Below, piece by piece: positions 27,243-37,364 of a DNA stretch of 64,000 bases (positions are counted from its first letter, which is position 1; every line of letters begins with the position of its first letter). The DNA is taken from NCBI GenBank assembly GCA_963821505.1, contig CAWGEH010000007.1, positions 134,541 to 198,540 of the forward strand. The letters are read 5' to 3'. The stretch comes from VAZQ01 sp963821505. GTDB lineage: Bacteria; Pseudomonadota; Alphaproteobacteria; Rhizobiales; Xanthobacteraceae. Under the pieces are notes generated by a model. That model searched no databases, was not told the origin of the DNA, and saw nothing but the letters and a program-made list of their open reading frames with translations. A program made the translations under genes and the position numbers.

Positions 27243-28007
27243 GAGACGAGCGTTCAACGTATGTAGGGCTTGATAGCAAGTCGCCCTCAAGACCTCGCCG
27301 GTACGAAGAGCGCCGGCATAAAATTATGTCGCCCTTGCCGCTCAAGATCGCTTCCACTGAAGCCCGATCTCAATCAGCCGCCGCAAGGCCTCTCGGGCAA
27401 AGACCCCCGATCCACCCATTGGCATAGCTCTGAGTGGGATTCTTAAAACCCCCCGTAGTCGTAGCTGGGGGGCTTTGCTCATTCGTAATGGTCAGGCTGT
27501 CTCCGTCGTATCGCGCTGTAGTTATGTAAGCACACGCGTGCTCAAAATGTACCGACTCTGACGCGAGAGGCCGTGAAGGATTGGAGCTTGCTCCCAGACA
27601 ATTGGGTCCGAAGAACGATGCACTTACGTCGTCGAGTGGCCGAAAGGCTTCTCGCCGCCAACTATGGACCGCTCCCGCGTACACGGCGCTGATGAGCGAT
27701 CAAATCGCGGTCCAACGTTGCGGCTCGAAATAGTCATTTTAAATCAATATCTTAAGGAAACTGGCCAAGAAAGCTGATCACTGTAGAGTTTGCGCGCCTT
27801 CTCGCGTAGGATTTCTAATCGTTTCAAGCCGTCAGCTAACAAAAGTGACATCCATAACGAGCGCCCCGGCGCAGCCTACCGAAGCCACCACTGCGTGCGT
27901 TCAGGTCCCGATGTCCCAAACCCTAGCGGTAATTTCATGCGGCGGGACTCAGATCGGATTAGCGGAGCCTGGGTCCGGCGACGAATCGCACGGATGACGC
28001 GCTGCCG
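27243..28007. other. 765-bp gap with one hairpin, otherwise no gene
   Basis: Short frames on both strands have no family resemblance, signal or good start. The only structured feature is the C6/G6 hairpin at 27444-27472. Confidence 0.5.
27444..27472 (-). terminator. Possible intrinsic terminator hairpin
   Basis: On the minus strand six C, a 12-base loop and six G are followed by TTTT, a plausible terminator for leftward transcription. Read rightward, the hairpin is followed only by CTTT. It lies about 200 bp after the rightward LTXXQ gene. No leftward gene is recognised upstream of it, so its purpose is unclear. Confidence 0.35.
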
Positions 28008-29488
28008 GTGTTAAAATCGCTGTTGCTCGTGGGGATAACAACGATCATGCTGCTGGTATTGGAGCAGTTTTTTTCTCTGCGGCACTTGATTCTCGTCTAT
28101 CTGATCCCGGTCGTGATCGCGGCGACGAAGTTAGGAATAGTGCCGGCGGTCATCGCCGCAATTGCGAGCGGAGGCGCGACGGTATTCTTTTTCTATCCGC
28201 CGATCTACAGCTTTTTGATCGAGGACCCGCAACATCTGATCGAACTCTCGCTCTTCGGCTTTGTCGCGATCGTCACGGGTCATCTGGCGACCAATCTCAG
28301 GCGACATGCCGATCTCGCAAGTCGCCGTGAAACCGAAATGCGAGAACTTTATACGCCTTCTCGCGGCGGCTGATCGGCGCCCACACAACAAGGGACATCT
28401 ACGCCGCTATTCGCGAGCACCTGACCTCGATCACGGGCTATCGAACAATCCTGTTCGAAACCTTAGCGCGAGGCGGAAGCGGCACTACTTTATCCAACGA
28501 GGGGCAGGTGCCGGAGCAGGTCAAGCGTGCGGCCGAGGTGGTGGCTGAAGGGGACAAGGGATCAGGCAACGGCAGCGTCGTCGAGGATGGCGAAGGTCGC
28601 ATCTGGCTCGTTCGAGCCATTTCCGGGAAGGCGGGCGATTTCTGTGTCTTGGCAGTCGATCTTGGCCCGCAGGTGGGGAAAATGGTTGACACCATCAGGG
28701 AGCGGGTCGATGCCGTTCTGGCCGACGCGACGGGAATGCTGGAACATCTCGATCTTGCACACGCCCTCAGCGACGCGCGGGTCCGCTCCGAGACCGAAGC
28801 GTTGCGCGATGCCCTGATCGGCTCGGTTTCGCACCAATTGCGCACGCCGCTGGCCTCGATCCTCGGCACGGCAACGGTGATCAGCCGGGCGCCGGGCAAC
28901 AGCGGTGACCCGCGGCTCGCGTCGCTCGCCGAAATCTTACGCGACGAGGTCGATCGACTCAACAATGGCGTGCAAGATCTGCTCGATGCTGCCTTGATCT
29001 CCAGCAAGGGCGTTCGGATGGATTGCGAGTGGGTCGAGCTGGCTGACATCGTCAATGCGACGGTCGATCGGCGGCAGCGGTTGCTCGCCGGCCACCGAGT
29101 CCACTTGGATACTGCGGGTGAATTGCCCCTTATCTATGTTGACCCCATCCTGCTTGAACAAGCATTAGGACAGATCGTCGACAACGCGGCGAAGTATTCA
29201 CAGCCGGGTTCGACGATCACCGTTGCCGCCAGAACTGAGGGTGCCTCGGTGGTGCTGTCAGTTCAGGACGAGGGTATCGGCCTTGTGGGAGAGGAGCGGA
29301 CGCGTCTGTGGGAACGCTTCTTTCGAGGGGAACGGCGCGCATCGAACGTGTCCGGATCGGGTCTCGGCCTGTGGATCGCGAAAGCCTTCGTGACCGCAAA
29401 TGGCGGCGAGATCGAAGCTTCCAGCGAGGGCGCCGACCGCGGTACGCTCGTGTCCATTCGTCTTCAGGCGAAGGAACCCGCAACCTAG
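28008..29488 (+). pseudogene. KdpD-like sensor histidine kinase with DUF4118 membrane domain; one frameshift
   Basis: The first frame (28008 to about 28353) encodes three or four membrane spans of a DUF4118 domain (LRHLILVYLIPVVIAATKLG, VFFFYPPIYSF). At 28353 the frame changes; in the new frame ELY is followed by AFSRRLIGAHTTRDIYAAI, exactly as in KdpD proteins, so one base is missing or two are extra. The kinase core follows: H-box SVSHQLRTPLASILG, N-box QIVDNAAKYS, G1 DEGIG, G2 GSGLGLWIAKAF. It lacks the N-terminal KdpD and USP domains of classic KdpD. It should phosphorylate the regulator 18 bp downstream. No kdpABC genes are near. Confidence 0.85.
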
Positions 29489-29506
29489 CTCTCGCGGTGG
29501 GCGACG

Positions 29507-30193
29507 ATGGGTAATGCCACCATCCTTGTCATCGATGACGAGTTCAATATTCGGCAGTTGCTGCGCGCGGCGTTAGAATTCGAGGGATTCACCGTGCGGG
29601 AGGCGAGGGATGCGGAGGAGGGCATTCGCTCGGCGACGCTGAAGCCGCCGGACCTCATCATTCTCGATCTTGGCCTGCCGGATCGGGACGGCTCCTCGAT
29701 TATCGAGCGGCTGCGATTATGGTCGAACATCCCGATCATCGTGCTGAGCGTGCGCTCGAGTGAGCGTGAGAAAGTCCGGCTGCTCGAACTTGGCGCGGAT
29801 GACTACGTCGTCAAACCTTTCGGTATAGGTGAGTTGATTGCGCGGGCGCGGGCGGCGTTGCGGCCCCGCGTCGTCGCCACATCGGCGAAGGATCCAGTTA
29901 TCAGAGCCGGTCCACTTGAAATCAATTTGACCACCTGTTCCGGGACGGTTGACGGCAAACAACTTGTCCTCGGTCCGAAGGAGTATCTGGTTCTGCAAAT
30001 TCTCGCGCAGCACGCCGGCAAGGTGGTCACGCGTCAGCAAATCATGAAGGAGGTTTGGGGCGGTCCGCACCTGAATGACACGCATTACCTACGTATCATC
30101 GTCCGCAAGTTGCGCAAAAAGATTGAGATCGATCCGGCCCGGCCGCGCATTCTGCTGACCGAACTGGGAATCGGTTACCGGCTAGCGCGATAG
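29507..30193 (+). CDS. KdpE-like OmpR-family response regulator
   Basis: 228 residues. The receiver domain has ILVIDDEFNIR, phospho-acceptor Asp in LIILDLGLPDRDG (about residue 54), and DDYVVKPF. The C-terminal winged helix ends with the OmpR/KdpE pattern HYLRIIVRKLRKKIEIDPARPRILLTELGIGYRL. It is paired with the DUF4118 kinase. Family members control potassium uptake, but the target here is not visible. Confidence 0.92.
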   Translation: MGNATILVIDDEFNIRQLLRAALEFEGFTVREARDAEEGIRSATLKPPDLIILDLGLPDRDGSSIIERLRLWSNIPIIVLSVRSSEREKVRLLELGADDYVVKPFGIGELIARARAALRPRVVATSAKDPVIRAGPLEINLTTCSGTVDGKQLVLGPKEYLVLQILAQHAGKVVTRQQIMKEVWGGPHLNDTHYLRIIVRKLRKKIEIDPARPRILLTELGIGYRLAR

Positions 30194-30499
30194 GATGGCG
30201 CCCAACCTTTACTCCCAGTCAACATCCTAAATGCCGGCCCGTTATTGTTGCCAACTCACCCATTTGAAGTCGACCCGACCCCGTTATCGTTGCCAACCCA
30301 CCCATTTGAAGTCGACTACCGAGCAAGCCATCGTCTCAGCGTTCTCTGAGAGAGTTCCAATTCTGACCCTGACAGTCTTGATCGTTCATTCTCAACGCAG
30401 GAACATTCTCATGCGGCAAGTCCCAGCCTTGGCGATCGTCTTTCGCGCTGGCATTGCGTAGGCGGCGGAATTGCCGGATGGGCGGGCCGCGAGCGCCCG
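30194..30499. other. Gap with a 36-bp duplicated segment
   Basis: No gene. Contains the direct repeat described separately. Confidence 0.5.
30239..30316. repeat. 36-bp direct repeat, period 42
   Basis: Copies at 30239-30274 and 30281-30316 differ at two positions. Each contains CCCATTTGAAGTCGAC. They follow the response-regulator gene. They could be iterated binding sites or debris of an IS end; I cannot decide. Confidence 0.85.
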
Positions 30500-30910
30500 T
30501 CACCGTTGTACTGGCGCGCATTTCAGAGAAAAGCGGTACCCTTCAACGATCCTATCCGCCCTCGCGGTGTCGCCCTTATATGTTACCGCGTCCCCTGCTA
30601 AGACGCCGGTCACCCGGTCTAAGCTGCCAGTCGATATGTCTAATTTGTCGTCTTTGAAGATTTGGCTATCCAAGTAGACCGTCGTCTCGGTGACCTGGAC
30701 TATTTTGCCGCCGTTCAGGAAGGGGGGCTCCGAACTCTCAACTTTTTCTGCCGTGAAATTAAGAAGGAGGATAGTAGAAAGCTTCTGAGGCTCCGCACCC
30801 CCGTACCCAGTCTTCGTGCCTTCGCATGACAGCGTCTGGGGTTCAGCGGCTTGCACCGGCATCGATAGACCGGCAAGGGTCAGGAGCAGCAGCACTGTTG
30901 TTGCTTTCAT
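30500..30910 (-). CDS. Small secreted hypothetical protein
   Basis: 136 residues from the ATG at 30910 with GGGGAGACC upstream. A signal peptide (KATTVLLLLTLAGLSMPVQA) is cut before AEPQT. The mature part is beta-rich, with two Cys (LSCEGTK near the start, SLKCAPVQR at the end) that probably pair. It resembles many lipocalin-sized rhizobial proteins of unknown role. No operon partner. Confidence 0.7.
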   Translation of the reverse strand: MKATTVLLLLTLAGLSMPVQAAEPQTLSCEGTKTGYGGAEPQKLSTILLLNFTAEKVESSEPPFLNGGKIVQVTETTVYLDSQIFKDDKLDISTGSLDRVTGVLAGDAVTYKGDTARADRIVEGYRFSLKCAPVQR

Positions 30911-31295
30911 GCTGGTCTCCCCAAATTCGCGCCCTTTCCGCGAAACTGTTTCCGTGAAAAACGTGGTTTTAGTGCGTCGACCGGCCGCCACCGAGTTTTG
31001 CTAAATATTACAGGTACTTACAATAGCGCATATAGATAGGTGCTAGGGCTCTGAAATTGACGCCGCAGAACGCGTCAACCGTGAGCGGTACGATGTCGTT
31101 GACGGGGAAGCCGCCAGACTGTCCGCCGGCCGCGGTGGTCGGGGCGAGATACTCACAGACAATACGTTCGAGCACGCCCCCTTCGTCGATCCGGCTTCGC
31201 AGTTGATGAGCGGGGGTGGCTCGCCAGCCCAATCCAGAAATCCCAGATCTATGGGGTTCTAAGCGGTTCTACCGCGTGAGCTATAACAAGACGGG

Positions 31296-31952
31296 TCAAA
31301 ACGACGGCGCACGAGAGGACAGGTCCTCTGCGGTCAGCGAAACGGTTGATGCCGGAATCTGCAAATCATGAAAGCCCATCAGCCCGCGCAGAAAGAAAAA
31401 TTGAAACGGCAAATGCTGTAGCGACACAGTGATCGTTGGCGTCGGCCCCCCGGGACGGCCCGCATAGCCGAGCCCCGTTTGCGCATACACGATCTTCACA
31501 TTGGCAGGCGTGATCCTTGGAAAGATGTCGCACATGCCCACCCCATCACCAGATTTGGCATCAGAACAGGACGAACTGCCGCGCCCAAAGACGATGGTGT
31601 TCATTGCCGCCCCATCGTAGCCCTTAATTCCCCGGCAGGCATTGACGCCGTTGCAGGTACAGGTGGCGGTGCGGCCGTCGCAGGTGACGACGAAATTCGG
31701 CATGGCAGCACCGGGAGCGACCGAGGCACTCACAACCGCTTGACTGATCCTGTTAAGGCCTGACGCCACTGGGTCCGAGACCGCAGCAAGTCTGGCCCCA
31801 ATCTGGACGGCCTTGGCTGCAGCATTCCACTGGTAAAAAAGCAAGAGAAAGTCGATCGCGCCGAATACCAATATCAGCGTGATCGACAACATGATGGTCA
31901 CTTCGACCATCACGGCGCCATGTTGATCGCGCAAGAAATATTTTGCGGACAT
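31296..31952 (-). CDS. TadE-like minor pilin (second copy)
   Basis: 218 residues. RDQHGAVMVEVTIMLSITLILVFGAIDFLL is the TadE-type pseudopilin N-terminus, with the G/xxxxE processing site and hydrophobic stalk. The C-terminal part is Cys-rich (CDGRTATCTCNGVNAC), unlike most TadE. It follows TadE by 9 bp and ends a four-gene leftward unit cpaB-tadG-tadE-tadE2. Probably a minor component or initiator of the Tad pilus, processed by the CpaA peptidase encoded 10 kb away. Confidence 0.85.
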   Translation of the reverse strand: MSAKYFLRDQHGAVMVEVTIMLSITLILVFGAIDFLLLFYQWNAAAKAVQIGARLAAVSDPVASGLNRISQAVVSASVAPGAAMPNFVVTCDGRTATCTCNGVNACRGIKGYDGAAMNTIVFGRGSSSCSDAKSGDGVGMCDIFPRITPANVKIVYAQTGLGYAGRPGGPTPTITVSLQHLPFQFFFLRGLMGFHDLQIPASTVSLTAEDLSSRAPSF

Positions 31953-31961
31953 TACCGGTCC

Positions 31962-32465
31962 TCATCTGCCTCCAATGGCGCGCTCCGAATACGAGGCAGA
32001 AATGACTGGTGATTTCAGGTGGAGAAGACTGAGAAATCCCAACGACGGGTAGGTGAATTGGGTGGAGGCCGTGACAACGTAGACGGATGCACCGCGAAAC
32101 CTGCTCAGTCCGTTGCGTTCGACGGGATTATCGATTTTCGAACATTTAGTCGTCACCATTTCGGCAGTCCACCCACGGACGCGCGCCGCACCGCCGGTGA
32201 GCGAGCCGCTGGTCGCGAGATTTTTCGCATGCTGTTGTTCGGTCTTCCAAGTGCGCGAAACTGCGTTGCAGGGATCCGATGATCGAGCAAGATAGTCCAC
32301 CGCATCGTGCAGACCGATCGCGACCAGGTGCTGTTGGTAAAACAGCCATGAGAACTCAAATACGCCGAACACGAGGGCGATCAGCAACGGTAGCAACAAG
32401 GCACCTTCGATCAGTGCCGATCCTCGCTGGTCCCGCCAGAGCGATGGCTCTCGTCGCGCAGACAT
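31962..32465 (-). CDS. tadE: TadE-like minor pilin
   Basis: 167 residues from the ATG at 32465. RDQRGSALIEGALLLPLLIALVFGVFEF is the TadE motif with Gly/xxxxE cleavage-type sequence. The C-terminal domain has two Cys and a TYPSLGFLSLLHLKSPVISASY strand region as in TadE/TadF proteins. It lies between tadG (17-bp gap) and a second TadE-like gene. Confidence 0.85.
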   Translation of the reverse strand: MSARREPSLWRDQRGSALIEGALLLPLLIALVFGVFEFSWLFYQQHLVAIGLHDAVDYLARSSDPCNAVSRTWKTEQQHAKNLATSGSLTGGAARVRGWTAEMVTTKCSKIDNPVERNGLSRFRGASVYVVTASTQFTYPSLGFLSLLHLKSPVISASYSERAIGGR

Positions 32466-32482
32466 GTCGCGTTCAGGCGCTC

Positions 32483-33976
32483 TCACCGATAAAGTTGAAC
32501 CACGTCGAAGCTGACGCCATCGCCCGGCCGGACGAGCCCGACCATCTCGACATAGAGGTCGGTCTGCGATCGCTCCAAAGGCAATGTGAGGAAGAGCTTG
32601 CCGAAGGCTGCTACCGGGACATTGAACTGCTCTTCCCCCGCCAACTGCAGGCTCTGACAATTGACAATGGCGGCATGGAGGATGCGGCGATCCGGCGTCC
32701 CGGGCAAATCGCCGCCGCTATAGCAGGCGGGCGCCCCCAATTCCCCACCGATGGATACATCTGCGACACGGCCTTGTTCGATCTCGTAGCGGTAAACGCG
32801 ATATCGGCTCGGCACATCGGCATTGCTCGCCGCTCCACCGTTGAGACTTTGCGGGGGTTCAGAGTCGCCGTGATTGACCTGCCAATAGCTATCGAAGTCC
32901 CAGTTTCCTTCGCCCATGCCGTCGATAGGCCAGCTTCGATCGAGCGGGAGCCCCGTGACCCGGTTCGGACCACTTCCGATCGGCCAATTGGCACCCCGTC
33001 GAGCAGCGCAAGCGTTCTGATTTTCATCGCCGCTGGCGAGGACATACCCTTTGCGCACGTTCTGCGCCGGACGGTAATTGCTGTCGTTGTATTTTTCGCT
33101 CATCGCCCCTTCGTAGATGTCGAAGCGAACATTGAAGCCCTCGCGCGCGGATCGCACCAAGCCCGGCCGGAAATTGACGCCCCGCTGCAGGAAGCACGCC
33201 GCTGGTCGGACGACGGCGAGGGAATCGATCAGGCTCATCTCGTCGCTGCCCAACGTCGGCGAACTGAGGAACCCATAATCGTCGGCATCGTAGGATGCAT
33301 TCCCGCCATATTGGCGCAGCCGCATGAGGCGCCCTTGGTCCGACGGATTGGCCGCTGCGCGCTGTAACGCCTCGGTCGCCTGATCGTAGGTCATGCCCGC
33401 AGTTTCATAAGGGTTGCAGACGTAGATCGGCGTGACTCCGCAGACCACCTGATCAAAGCCGGCGACCGCCGAAGCGGCGGTGGTGACCGTGTTCGCCCCG
33501 CCGAAGAACGCTGCTGGAAGGATTGTCGGGAGGGTAACAGGTCGCACCGAGACCGAGACAAAGCGCGCATTGCCGGGACTGGTCGCGGGCGTTCCCGCCG
33601 ACATTGGGCTCGCATCGTTCGCCGGCAGACGGCTGTAGAACTTGATGTTCGAGACCGCGATGGTCCTACTGGCCCGCGAGCCAAACAAGGTGGAGTTGGT
33701 AAGCAAGCGTTCGATGGCGGTACGCGCACGCGTCTCGGCATCCGGCAAGCGATCGAGCTCCGCCGCACCCGCGAGCGCCAACGCATCTGCGCCATTTTGC
33801 AGTTGCGTTTGCAGGCTCATGAGCCTCGCCCCGTCGAGCGCCAGCACCGACAGGCCGACGATCACGACCAGCATGACCGTCACGTAGGGCAGAATAACTC
33901 CGCTGGTGTCATTCCAGAACGCCCTAGCGGACTGCTGCCCTTTTTGAAGGCAGGCCAACTTGGCGTCATCGAGCAC
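32483..33976 (-). CDS. TadG-like pilus-associated protein
   Basis: 497 residues. An N-terminal hydrophobic segment (GVILPYVTVMLVVIVGLSVLALDGARL) is followed by MSLQTQLQNGADALALAGAAEL, the standard TadG-type (putative Flp pilus-assembly, PF13400) start. The remainder is a large exported domain with several Cys. It sits between cpaB and tadE. Anchored in the inner membrane with most of the protein outside; needed for pilus assembly in related systems. Confidence 0.85.
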   Translation of the reverse strand: MLDDAKLACLQKGQQSARAFWNDTSGVILPYVTVMLVVIVGLSVLALDGARLMSLQTQLQNGADALALAGAAELDRLPDAETRARTAIERLLTNSTLFGSRASRTIAVSNIKFYSRLPANDASPMSAGTPATSPGNARFVSVSVRPVTLPTILPAAFFGGANTVTTAASAVAGFDQVVCGVTPIYVCNPYETAGMTYDQATEALQRAAANPSDQGRLMRLRQYGGNASYDADDYGFLSSPTLGSDEMSLIDSLAVVRPAACFLQRGVNFRPGLVRSAREGFNVRFDIYEGAMSEKYNDSNYRPAQNVRKGYVLASGDENQNACAARRGANWPIGSGPNRVTGLPLDRSWPIDGMGEGNWDFDSYWQVNHGDSEPPQSLNGGAASNADVPSRYRVYRYEIEQGRVADVSIGGELGAPACYSGGDLPGTPDRRILHAAIVNCQSLQLAGEEQFNVPVAAFGKLFLTLPLERSQTDLYVEMVGLVRPGDGVSFDVVQLYR

Positions 33977-33998
33977 ATTCCATTGTGCTTAATGCGTG

Positions 33999-34904
33999 TT
34001 AGTTGGTGGCCGCTCCGGCACGGTTCTGGCGCCTACCCTGGGTGGCGGCATCAACAGTGCGCGTGACAGAATACTCCTTGGTCTCCCCATTTCGCACGAT
34101 CGTCACCTTCGCCAAATTCGATGGCGGCGGTGGTGCCGCTACAACGGGAACTGGCGCGGGAGGCGGTACCGGCCGCACCGGCTCGGGGATCATCCGACCG
34201 ATATCCCGCTCGCCGATACGACGATTTGGATCCCGACCCGATTCGATCGGTCGGCCGAGAAGCAAGGACAGTTTGCCGATATTCGTCGCCAGCAGAATTT
34301 TTTGCGCCTGTTCCTTCGTGACTTCCAGCGTGACTGCTTGGGCGACTTTCGGCTTTTCTTCTCCTTCGCTCGCGATCTGGTCGATCGCAAGCACCTTTAC
34401 GTGCTCCAGCAGAATGTCGGAATAGCTCTGGTGCTTGCTCGATACTTCGTCGGCGATCATGACGATATCGACGAAATCGCCGGGCAAGACGAAGCCGGCA
34501 ACGCCACGCACGTCATCGACGCGCACCGTCACCGCGCGTTTGCCGTCTTCAAGAACCGCAGCGAGCGAGGCGCGCTGGCCAGGACCGGTAACCTTTGACC
34601 GCAGCACCGGTTCGCCCTGCTTCAGCGGGTAGAGAACGGTGCGGCGGCCGCCATTGAGCAGATCATCCTTGCTCGCAAAAGCGCCCTCGGGCAGCATCTT
34701 CGTGAACCATGGGATCTCGGTGACATTATCGGAAGTCAGGGCCGCGCCGTATGCGAGGGGTTCCGCCGCTATCACAACGTGAGTGGCTGGTTGATGGGCG
34801 GCCGAGGCGTCCAATTGACCCTGAAGCCAGCTGCGCGCCAAATATGCCGCGCCTCCTCCCATCGCGATCGCGACAATGATCATGATGACATTGTTGCTTC
34901 GCAT
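33999..34904 (-). CDS. cpaB: CpaB/RcpC pilus assembly protein
   Basis: 301 residues. An N-terminal membrane anchor (VIMIIVAIAMGGGAAYLARSWL) is followed by a SAF/AFP-like domain (HVVIAAEPLAYGAALTSDNV) and the CpaB core VRVDDVRGVAGFVLPGDFVDIVMI. Then come the DIGR linker and a Pro-rich region, and a final strand VTIVRNGETKEYSVTR. It is the first gene of the tadE/tadG unit. This is the only complete CpaB in the window; a second one survives only as a 3' fragment at 49920-50078. Confidence 0.93.
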   Translation of the reverse strand: MRSNNVIMIIVAIAMGGGAAYLARSWLQGQLDASAAHQPATHVVIAAEPLAYGAALTSDNVTEIPWFTKMLPEGAFASKDDLLNGGRRTVLYPLKQGEPVLRSKVTGPGQRASLAAVLEDGKRAVTVRVDDVRGVAGFVLPGDFVDIVMIADEVSSKHQSYSDILLEHVKVLAIDQIASEGEEKPKVAQAVTLEVTKEQAQKILLATNIGKLSLLLGRPIESGRDPNRRIGERDIGRMIPEPVRPVPPPAPVPVVAAPPPPSNLAKVTIVRNGETKEYSVTRTVDAATQGRRQNRAGAATN

Positions 34905-35243
34905 TGTTTTGTTCTCCTCCCGATTTGCCTTGATCCACGGAGCGGAACATCAGGCAGGAAACTCATCGCACGCCTCTCGTGCGCGAAGATAGCAGATGCG
35001 GGCACCGGTCTCTACCGAGGCCCGCATCTGATGGGAGACAGTCATACGCTCGTTCAGAACCTGGCACGAGGGCCCATCATGGCGCCTGGACCGCGTCCAT
35101 GCTCCGGGCCCTCCGCCCTGCGTCAGTCGCAGCTGCCCTTCAGCTGCTTCGCCTCGCCTCCTGATACTTCCATGACCGGCGCGCCCTGGGCGACGCAATT
35201 TTTGGGGCCCTTACCTTTTTTAGCAGTCGTAGTGGTAGTGGTA
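34905..35243. other. Upstream region of the cpaB unit
   Basis: No convincing gene. A 43-codon leftward frame (35123-35254, starting MADDTTTTTTAKKGKG and ending in CD) overlaps the end of the broken propeller gene and may be its tail. The ribosome site AGGAG for cpaB is at about 34917. Confidence 0.4.
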
Positions 35244-36542
35244 TCATCTGCCATCGTTCTGGCCGTTGACCACGAGGATGCATCCCTTAGTGTTGCTTCC
35301 GCCGGCGTTGCCGCAGGCCAGGCAGAGACCGTTGGATCGTTCGGACGGCCCCCGGAATCGGCAAGAAACGTCTTGCCCGTAACGGAGTTGGCCGCAACCG
35401 AGTGGGCACTCGGGTGCGACGCACTTCGGGTCGGCGTTAGTTGGGAGGGGGCGCGGTGTTTGACACGGCGGCGACGTATCCGCGTCCCGTTGACTTTACC
35501 GACGTCGTTAATGCCCGTATCGTGCACCCTGTCCCGGCGTCGATAATCCCGAGCGCTGCTGGCCACCGGCCGCTATGAGCGCGCCAGGAAGTAGTGGTTG
35601 TTGCCGGGATTGAACCACACCTCGTCGGGGCCCGAACTCGTTGGCGACCGTAGCGAGGATATTGCCATTTCGCTCGTCGATGATGACCGACGATTGGGTC
35701 TGTCGACCGTCACTTCCGTTGCAGCCGATCAGGATGTCGTGGGCCGGACCAACCGCCATGCCCTGCGGCGTGTCGCAGTTGGCCAGTGGAATGTCGAAGG
35801 TCGTCTGCACCGCGAAGGTCGCTGGATTGATCACCGCGACCTGAACCGTGACCATTATCCGGATTTTCGATCCCGGGAACGGTGATATAGAACAAGCCCG
35901 TCCGCGGACTCCACTGGCACTGCTCGATGCCATTGGTGGACTTTGGCGGGAACGTGAACTTTTTGACCATCGGCACGTAGAAGCGATGGTCGAGATCAGG
36001 GTCGCGAACGGCGGACTTGCCGCATTGTTCGCCACCAGGATCAGCTGATCGACTGGGTCGTAGCACATCTCGTCCGCGCGGTTGTCCGCCGCGAGCCGGT
36101 GGGGATTGTATGCTTGGGCGTTGTGGTCTCGCTCGCAGCCGGCTACGTCGAATACTTTGACGGTGCTGTTGCCGTCGCCGGCCCAGATTTCACGACTATC
36201 TCGGATCAGCACGCCATCGGGGCCCGGACGTATCGTTGTTTCCCGTGGCGCCCGTGAACAGTCCCTGGCCGCAGAATCCCAGGAATGTGTTGTCGTGGGT
36301 ATCGACCAAATCGACCGCATTGTTGGTGCGGTCGCCGAGGGCGTACAGACCGATCGCCGGGATCGACGAAGCTGATGTCGAATGAGTTCAATGGCTTTGC
36401 GGTCACGCCTTCAAGCATTCCCAATCGTAATCGCCGCCATGCCAGCCAAATTGATCGGTGTCCTGCGCCCCACCGCCGACGTCAGCAGCCATGGTGCGAG
36501 CAGCGCCGTGGAAAACGTCAGTAGCTTGCTCGTTCTCGACAT
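35244..36542 (-). pseudogene. Exported YncE-like beta-propeller protein, broken by several frame changes
   Basis: The start at 36542 gives a signal peptide (SRTSKLLTFSTALLAPWLL). Downstream, several frames successively encode coherent propeller-like sequence: GVTAKPLNSFDISFVDP, then AIGLYALGDRTNNAVDLVDT, GVLIRDSREIWAGDGNSTVK, then FYVPMVKKFTFPPKSTNG, AVINPATFAVQTTFDIPLAN and DEVWFNPGNNHYFLA. A Cys-rich tail ends at 35244. At least six shifts are needed. Two lie at identical GGGCCCCGA tracts, where one C too many explains both. The protein would be periplasmic; function unknown. Either decay or accumulated base-call insertions. Confidence 0.6.
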
Positions 36543-36628
36543 GTTGCACTCCCTGGTTAAGTTTCCCTGATTCACCGCTGCCGGTTGCTCATCCGTCTTA
36601 ATGCTGTCGTGATCTCCCGATCTCATGG

Positions 36629-36705
36629 GTCTCTGTCTCTGCTGTCTCTGTGGATCTCCTCTGTCTCTGCTGTCTCTGGATCTCCCCAGTCTCTGGATCT
36701 CCCCT
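36629..36705. repeat. CTCTG/GGATCTCC low-complexity tandem repeat
   Basis: Three imperfect units built from CTGTCTCTGCTGTCTCTGG and GGATCTCC blocks, roughly 28, 27 and 18 bp long, just upstream of the propeller gene start. Confidence 0.8.
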
Positions 36706-36991
36706 GACTTAAATCTCGACGCCGACTAAAACGGCGGCATCGGCGATATGATGTGAAGAGTGGAACGCAGGCCCCGGGGGCGCCCCTCTAACTTCGCATC
36801 CGACTAAAGGTTCCCACTTACGTTGAAGAATGACAAGAAATTTCTTTTCTGGGTGCAGGCGCCGCGGCTGGGTTAGGCGCCGTGAGGTTAGGAAAGGAGG
36901 TGAGTTAGCGCAGGATGGAAGAGATTCGTGCGATCAACACCCGAGGTCGAAATCACCCAGCGCAGCGTGAAGGATGCTTTGTCTGTTCGAG

Positions 36992-37042
36992 TTCCAACTC
37001 TAATTTGCGCGAAGATTTTCCAACTCTAATTTGCGCGAAGAT
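36992..37042. repeat. 25-bp perfect tandem duplication, period 26
   Basis: Copies at 36992-37016 and 37018-37042 are identical and contain CTAATTTGCGCGAAGAT. One T separates them. No gene includes them. Confidence 0.9.
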
Positions 37043-37364
37043 CATGTCGCTCTGCGTTGCCGGAAGCTGAGAATCGGACTTTTGCCGCGGCTACGAGTTC
37101 CCAATCCGGGTCAGAGCGCGCACACCAATCATAAGCGCGGGCGTATCTTTGTAGCATCCGGGCGTAACTTTTCTGTAAGCGCATGCCGCACCCAAGAACA
37201 TGGCCATGCCCATGCATTTCGGCGCAAGTCTCACGTAAGCTTCGCGTAAGGTTCGAGATTATTGGTTCTCATTATGCGGCATCAGGGACCGGCTACCCAC
37301 GCGAGCCAGTGATCGCCGCCTCCGCCTAGGGGATCGGGCGGAATGGGCAGACCCTGCCGCATCT

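Larger units (their letters stand above)
36543..37364. other. Long gap with two different tandem repeats
   Basis: About 820 bp without a supported gene between the propeller gene and the pRiA4b-like gene. It contains a CTCTG-rich repeat array (36629-36705) and a 26-bp tandem duplication (36992-37042). AT content is higher than around it. Confidence 0.5.

Noticed and set aside
31008..31232. 74-codon minus-strand frame
   Set aside because: No ribosome site, signal or family; kept out for lack of support although codon use is not absurd.
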